Assembly: GCA_023457035.1 (NCBI GenBank)
Contig: JAEWNN010000108.1
Span: 1-18,355 of the forward strand
Source of the DNA: Verrucomicrobiota bacterium
Lineage (GTDB): Bacteria > Verrucomicrobiota > Verrucomicrobiia > Opitutales > Opitutaceae
Length of the DNA stretch: 18,355 nt
Reading direction: 5' to 3'
How positions within the stretch are numbered: position 1 is the first letter of the stretch; each line of letters starts with the position of its first letter. This document shows positions 14,312-18,355 of this stretch, in pieces. The notes below the pieces were generated by a model that saw only the letters and a list, made by a program, of their open reading frames with translations, had not been told where the DNA came from and did no database searches. Made by a program: the position numbers and the translations under genes.

Positions 14312-15631
14312 ATGCCACCCGTCGTCCCCGAGTTCCTCCGTCCGCTCCTCGACCGCCCGGTCGCGGTGCTGGGCGGCGGCGTGAGCGGCGACGGCGTCTG
14401 TGCCCTAGTCCGCGCGGTGGGCGGCGCGGCCATCGTCTACGATCGCAAGGGGGGGGAGGCCCGCACGGACTTCGCCTCGGCCGACGCCGCGCGCCACGCG
14501 CTCGTCGTCTTCAGCCCGGGTTTCGCCGTGGAGCATCCGTGGCTGCAGGTGGCCTGCGCGGGTGGTTGCCTCTGCCTAGGGGAACTCGATTTCGCCTCGT
14601 TGTTCTGGCCCGGCCGCATCCTCGCGATCACCGGCACCAACGGGAAGACCACGCTCACCGAATTTCTCACCCACGCGTTGCGCACCGCCGGCCGGCGCGC
14701 CGTGGCGGTCGGCAATGTCGGGCACTCGTTCTCGCGCGCCGCGCTCGACAACCCGACCCCCGACACCATCGCCGTGTGCGAGGTCAGCTCGTTCCAGGCG
14801 GAGACCTTCCGGCATTTCCGGGCCGAGGCCACGCTCTGGACCAACCTCGCCGAGGACCACCTCGAGCGCCACGCGGGCATGGGGGCGTACTTCGACGCCA
14901 AGCTGCGCCTCGTGCTCTGCACTCCCAGCGGCCGGTTCTGGGCCGGCAGCTCGGTGTGCGCCTGGGCCCGGCGTCTCGGCCGCGCCCTGCCGGGTGCCGC
15001 CTGCCTCCCGACGGAGGGTCTGCCGCCCGACCCGCGGCTGGCGGGCACGATCTTCGCCGAGTATCCACAGCGCGAGAACTTCGTCCTCGCCGAGGCCTGG
15101 TGGCGCGACCGCGGGCTCGGCCCCGAGATCCTCCTAGACGCTGCGCGCTCCTTCCGCCTCGGCCGCCACCGGCTCGCGCGCGTCGCCGAAGTCGGCGGGG
15201 TGGGGTACTGGAACGACTCCAAGGCGACCAACTTCCACGCGGTGCACGGGGCGCTGGCGCGCTTCGACCGCCCGGTGCTGCTCATCGCGGGCGGCCGGGC
15301 CAAGGGCGGCGACATCCGCTCCTTCGCGGCCTCGCTGGCCGGCCGCGTTGCGCACCTGCTACTCCTCGGCGAGACCGCCGAGGAACTCGCCGCCGGCGCG
15401 GCGCCGGCCGGCATCCCGCTCACACGTTGCGAGTCGCTCGAGACCGCCGTGGAGCGCGCCGCGCAGCTCGCCCGGCCGGGCGACCAGGTGCTCCTCAGCC
15501 CGGCCTTCGCCAGTTTCGACATGTTCCGCAACTATGAGGACCGCGGCGACCGCTTCGAGGCGGCCGTGCGTCGCCTCGCCGCGGCCCGTCCGCCGCTCGC
15601 CACTCCGCCAACTCAATCGCTCCCGTCATGA
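14312..15631 (+). CDS. murD: UDP-MurNAc-L-alanine:D-glutamate ligase MurD
   Basis: 439 residues. MurD adds D-glutamate, the second stem residue, in the cytoplasm. It has the Rossmann-like N-terminal VAVLGGGVSGDGVCALV, the P-loop ITGTNGKTTLTEFL (Lys about 112), VGNVGHSF, CEVSSFQAE, TNLAEDHLERH, YWNDSKATNFHAV, LIAGGRAKGGD and the C-terminal LSPAFASFDMFRNYEDRGDRF, all in the family order. Length matches E. coli MurD (438). The N-terminal domain is slightly compact (SPGFAVEHPWLQ replaces the commoner SPGxxxxxPxL). The ATG at 14312 is two bases after mraY. The stop overlaps the ATG of the LysM gene (ATGA at 15628-15631), suggesting coupled translation. The coding frame is strongly GC3-rich, like the neighbours. 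Confidence 0.96.
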   Translation: MPPVVPEFLRPLLDRPVAVLGGGVSGDGVCALVRAVGGAAIVYDRKGGEARTDFASADAARHALVVFSPGFAVEHPWLQVACAGGCLCLGELDFASLFWPGRILAITGTNGKTTLTEFLTHALRTAGRRAVAVGNVGHSFSRAALDNPTPDTIAVCEVSSFQAETFRHFRAEATLWTNLAEDHLERHAGMGAYFDAKLRLVLCTPSGRFWAGSSVCAWARRLGRALPGAACLPTEGLPPDPRLAGTIFAEYPQRENFVLAEAWWRDRGLGPEILLDAARSFRLGRHRLARVAEVGGVGYWNDSKATNFHAVHGALARFDRPVLLIAGGRAKGGDIRSFAASLAGRVAHLLLLGETAEELAAGAAPAGIPLTRCESLETAVERAAQLARPGDQVLLSPAFASFDMFRNYEDRGDRFEAAVRRLAAARPPLATPPTQSLPS

Positions 15632-16662
15632 ATATCGTCAAAGTCCTCGGTGTCGTCGTGGGTATCCACGTTGTCGCCTATCTGTTCATCGCCCAGCCCG
15701 GCTGCCGTTCGACGGCCGTCAAGCCCGCGCCGGAGCCAGCCCCGCAGCCGGCCCGCGCCGTCGCGTACGGCGAGCCCGCCGTCGCCGTCGCGGCCGAACC
15801 CGCCCTGGTTTCGCTCAACCTGCCGCTCGCCGAGGTGCCGGCCGGCGACCGCTTCGCGCCGACGCGGCCCGGCGCCGAACCCGCCCCGGTCTCCTCGACT
15901 CCGGCGAGGACCTACACCGTCCAGAAGGGCGACAGCTTCTACACCATCGCCCGTCGCAACGGCGTCACCGTCGCCGAGCTGACGGCCGCCAACAACCTCG
16001 CCAAGAATGCCACGATCCGCCCCGGCCAGAAACTGGTGATCCCGGGCCAGGTCGGCGCTTCCACCGCGGCCGCCGCTGGCGTCAGGTCGACCGGCCCGGC
16101 CGCGGCGGCCGTCGCCGGCGGAGCCACCTACACGGTGAAATCCGGCGACACGCTCTCCAAGATCGCGGCCCGCCACCGCACCACCACGGCGGCGCTGCGT
16201 TCGCTCAACGGGATCTCCGGCGATCATCTGCGCATCGGCCAGGTCCTGCAGTTGCCCGGCAACGGCGTGGCCGCGGCTCCGGCTCCTTCGCTCCCGCCGC
16301 CGGCCTCCGCGCAGCCGACCACCGTGGTGAGCGGCGTGCCCGCGCCCGCCGGCCCCGGCGTGCACACCGTCGCCGCCGGCGAGAGCGCCGAGTCCATCGC
16401 GCGCCGCTACCAGATCAGCGTCGGGGAGTTGGTGCGCGCCAACCAGATCACCGACCCGCGCCGGATTCGTATCGGCCAGGTTCTCACCATTCCGGGGGCC
16501 GCGGCGGCCAACGCCGCCCGGCCGCCGCCGTCCCTCGTGCCGGAGGTCGAACCGTTCCCGGCCGAGCCCGCGCCGGCCGAACCGGCCGCGGCGGAGCCGC
16601 TCGCCCCCGACGCCCCGGTGATCCGCATCGACGAACCGCCGGCCGCCGTGCCCGCGGAGTAG
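15628..16662 (+). CDS. Triple-LysM peptidoglycan-binding protein in the dcw cluster
   Basis: 344 residues. An N-terminal hydrophobic segment (VVVGIHVVAYLFIA) is a signal anchor or signal peptide. A Cys follows in AQPGCRS, but the residues before it fit a lipobox poorly. After a Pro/Ala linker come three LysM domains at about residues 95-140 (TYTVQKGDSFYTIA), 167-211 (TYTVKSGDTLSKIA) and 245-290 (HTVAAGESAESIAR), each ending in a RxGQ-x-L-x-IPG-like turn. A Pro/Glu/Ala-rich tail of ~50 residues ends the protein. LysM binds N-acetylglucosamine in glycan chains, so the protein should sit in the periplasm on the wall. No hydrolase or M23 peptidase domain is present, so it cannot cut by itself. 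It shares ATGA with murD and precedes ftsW by 34 bases, a place where most dcw clusters have no such gene. A division-site binding or scaffolding role is inferred. Confidence 0.9.
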   Translation: MNIVKVLGVVVGIHVVAYLFIAQPGCRSTAVKPAPEPAPQPARAVAYGEPAVAVAAEPALVSLNLPLAEVPAGDRFAPTRPGAEPAPVSSTPARTYTVQKGDSFYTIARRNGVTVAELTAANNLAKNATIRPGQKLVIPGQVGASTAAAAGVRSTGPAAAAVAGGATYTVKSGDTLSKIAARHRTTTAALRSLNGISGDHLRIGQVLQLPGNGVAAAPAPSLPPPASAQPTTVVSGVPAPAGPGVHTVAAGESAESIARRYQISVGELVRANQITDPRRIRIGQVLTIPGAAAANAARPPPSLVPEVEPFPAEPAPAEPAAAEPLAPDAPVIRIDEPPAAVPAE

Positions 16663-16696
16663 CCCCCGCCCGTTCCTCCCCCCCTCGCCGCCCACC

Positions 16697-17872
16697 GTGA
16701 GCCCCGCGCCCTCCCTCGCCCCGAACGCGCCGAGCGCCCCGCGCTTCGCGCTCCAGTTCCACCCCGTGTGGATCGTGCTGGTGTGCGCGGTCGCGCTCTC
16801 GATCCTCGGGCTCACGATCCTGTTCAGCAGCACGATCGCGAAGGACGCCGGCCCGCTGTTCTTCCTCAAGCGCCAGCTGATCTGGCTCGCGGCGTCGGTG
16901 GTGGCCGGCTGGGCGGTGAGCCGCATCGATCTTGAATACGCGCGGCGCTACGCGTGGATCATCGCCGGCGTGTCGCTGGTGGCGCTCCTCGCCGTGCTCA
17001 TCCCGGGCATCGGCCGCGTGGTCAACGGGGCCCGCCGGTGGATCGACCTCGGTATCATGAAGGTGCAGCCGTCGGAGTTCGCGAAGCTCGCGCTGGTCTT
17101 CGCGCTCGCGCACTACTGCGGCATCAACCAGCGGCACATGGGCACGTTCAAGCGCGGGTTCCTCATCCCCTGCGGCGGGATCGGCCTGTTCGCCGTCTTC
17201 ATCATCGCCGAGCCGGATTTCGGCACGACCGCGCTCACCGGCGTCGTGGGCTTCGTCATGCTCTTCCTCGCCGGAACCCGCCTGCGCTACATGTTCCCCA
17301 CGGTCCTCGGCGGCCTCGGGGTGTTCGCGCTGGCGGTCTGGCAGGACCCGGTGCGGTTCGGCCGCATCACCGCCTTCCTCGACGTCGAGAAGTACCGCTC
17401 CGACGGTGCGTATCAGCTCTGGCAGGCGATTCTCGCCTTCGCCTCCGGCGGGGTCGACGGCGTCGGGCTGGGCAACGGCCGCCAGCAGCAGGCCTTCCTG
17501 CCCGAGGCGCACACCGACTTCATTTTCGCCATCGTCGGCGAGGAGCTCGGCCTGTGGTTCACGCTCGGGGTGGTCGCGGTCTTCGCGGTGCTGTTCTGGG
17601 CGGGGTTGGCCCACCTGCGCCGCGCGCCGAACCTCTTCGGGTACCTGCTCGTGTCCGGTTCGTTGATGCTGCTGGTGCTGCAGTCGATCATCAACCTCGG
17701 CGTCGTCACCGGGTCGCTGCCGACCAAGGGCATGTCGATGCCGTTCATCTCCTACGGCGGCTCGAACCTGCTGCTGATGGGCTGCATCATCGGCCTGCTC
17801 TTCAACACCCGCCGCGCCTGGAGCCGGCCCAATCTCGCGCCGAGCCGGGCGTTGATGGAGGTGAGCGCGTGA
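16697..17872 (+). CDS. ftsW: Septal peptidoglycan glycosyltransferase FtsW
   Basis: 391 residues with ~10 membrane spans. FtsW is a SEDS-family polymerase that joins lipid II units at the septum, with FtsI as its transpeptidase partner. Motifs include TILFSSTIAKD, NGARRWIDLG then KVQPSEFAKLALVFALA, FIIAEPDFGTTALTG, a long loop with SDGAYQLWQAILAFASGG and VGLGNGRQQQAFLPEAHTD (including the conserved acidic residue), FIFAIVGEELG, LPTKGMSMPFISYGGSNL and IIGLLFNTRR. The dcw setting next to murG argues for FtsW over RodA. The GTG at 16697 is the best start; the first 20 residues are Pro/Ala-rich and cytoplasmic. Its stop overlaps the murG GTG (GTGA at 17869-17872). Confidence 0.96.
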   Translation: MSPAPSLAPNAPSAPRFALQFHPVWIVLVCAVALSILGLTILFSSTIAKDAGPLFFLKRQLIWLAASVVAGWAVSRIDLEYARRYAWIIAGVSLVALLAVLIPGIGRVVNGARRWIDLGIMKVQPSEFAKLALVFALAHYCGINQRHMGTFKRGFLIPCGGIGLFAVFIIAEPDFGTTALTGVVGFVMLFLAGTRLRYMFPTVLGGLGVFALAVWQDPVRFGRITAFLDVEKYRSDGAYQLWQAILAFASGGVDGVGLGNGRQQQAFLPEAHTDFIFAIVGEELGLWFTLGVVAVFAVLFWAGLAHLRRAPNLFGYLLVSGSLMLLVLQSIINLGVVTGSLPTKGMSMPFISYGGSNLLLMGCIIGLLFNTRRAWSRPNLAPSRALMEVSA

Positions 17873-18355
17873 GCCGTTTCCTCATCGCCTGCGGCGGCAC
17901 CGGCGGGCATCTCGCGCCCGGCATCGCGCTGGCCGAGGGCCTCGCCACGCGCGGCCACGAGCCGCATCTGCTCATCTCGCACAAGCGGGTCGATGCGCGG
18001 CTGGTGGAGAAGTATCCGTGGCTGAAGCTCGCCCGCATCCCGGCCGCGCCGCTCGCCTCGAGCCCGCTCGGCCTGGCGCGTTTCCTCTACCAGCAGAGCG
18101 CCGGCTTCGCCTTCGGTCTGCGGCAGCTCCAGTCGGTCCGCCCCGCGGCCGTAGTCGGTTTCGGCGGCTTCACCACGGCGAGCATCGTGCTGGCAGCGCG
18201 GATGCGACGGGTCCCCGTCGCGCTGCACGAGGCCAACCGCGTGCCCGGGCGCGCCGTGCGCCTGCTCAGCCGGTTCGCCCGCCGCGTCTATCTGCCCGCC
18301 GGCGTGCGCCTGCGCAACGCCCGCGGCGGCACCGTCCGCGCGCAGGGGCTGCCGG
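17869..18355 (+). CDS. murG: MurG N-acetylglucosaminyltransferase, N-terminal part
   Basis: The gene starts at the GTG inside GTGA at the ftsW stop and runs off the right edge, giving ~162 of an expected ~360 residues. MurG transfers GlcNAc from UDP-GlcNAc to lipid I at the inner membrane face, making lipid II. The N-terminal domain shows FLIACGGTGGHLAPGIALAE (the glycine-rich lipid I-diphosphate loop), VVGFGGFTTASIVLAARMRR (the second glycine loop) and HEANRVPGRAVRLLSRFA. In most MurG proteins the last motif is HEQNAVPG; here Gln and Ala are replaced by Ala and Arg, a variation worth noting but not disabling by itself. Immediate overlap with ftsW suggests coupled translation. The donor-binding C-terminal domain lies beyond the window. 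Confidence 0.95.
   Translation, partial: MSRFLIACGGTGGHLAPGIALAEGLATRGHEPHLLISHKRVDARLVEKYPWLKLARIPAAPLASSPLGLARFLYQQSAGFAFGLRQLQSVRPAAVVGFGGFTTASIVLAARMRRVPVALHEANRVPGRAVRLLSRFARRVYLPAGVRLRNARGGTVRAQGLP

Noticed and set aside
15628..15720. Lipoprotein signal in the LysM protein (Cys in AQPGCRS)
   Set aside because: Gln and Pro at -3 and -2 do not fit the lipobox. A signal anchor or ordinary signal peptide is safer.

Overview
The window comes from a high-GC bacterium and reads as two parts: an accessory stretch (about 1-6,400) and a long division and cell wall (dcw) operon (about 6,400-18,355). Gene content and order, a LysM protein embedded in the dcw cluster, a meso-diaminopimelate-type MurE, and the intergenic repeat styles all fit Verrucomicrobiota, probably the Opitutaceae. 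That placement is inference; no rRNA is present to confirm it.

Accessory part. The window opens inside the 3' end of an error-prone DNA polymerase gene (dnaE2/imuC), ending at 920. About 740 bases follow with no gene. They hold two diverged copies of a ~150-bp direct repeat with a GC-rich hairpin, plus a second hairpin. Next comes the wreck of a type I restriction-modification locus: a fragment of hsdR (Walker A motif only) is joined out of frame, at about 1,888, to the second half of hsdS. The modification gene and most of both flanking genes are missing. Directly after it, sharing an ATGA stop/start overlap with the hsdS remnant, is an intact 287-residue gene of unknown function. It looks like a restriction-associated accessory gene that outlived its system, and it is the best candidate here for something undescribed. 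A CACAGAG-type repeat, a 54-residue Cys-rich putative zinc-ribbon gene and a 663-residue TPR protein gene complete this part. The TPR gene ends in a strong hairpin.

Regulatory region. About 536 bases separate the TPR gene from mraZ. The last 170 bases carry two inverted repeats, a possible promoter, and four TGGGG boxes spaced exactly 10 bp apart. These boxes match the known operator of MraZ, which controls its own operon. A GGCGCC hairpin lies between the boxes and the mraZ ATG.

dcw operon. All genes are on the + strand, mostly with 4-base overlaps or short gaps: mraZ, rsmH, an ftsL-like gene, ftsI, murE, murF, mraY, murD, a triple-LysM gene, ftsW, and the 5' end of murG, which is cut by the window edge. 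MurE, MurF and MurD complete the UDP-MurNAc-pentapeptide. MraY and MurG then build lipid I and lipid II. FtsW polymerises lipid II and FtsI crosslinks it at the septum, with the FtsL-like protein as the likely activator. The LysM protein probably binds the product. murC, murB, ddl, ftsQ, ftsA and ftsZ would be expected beyond the right edge.
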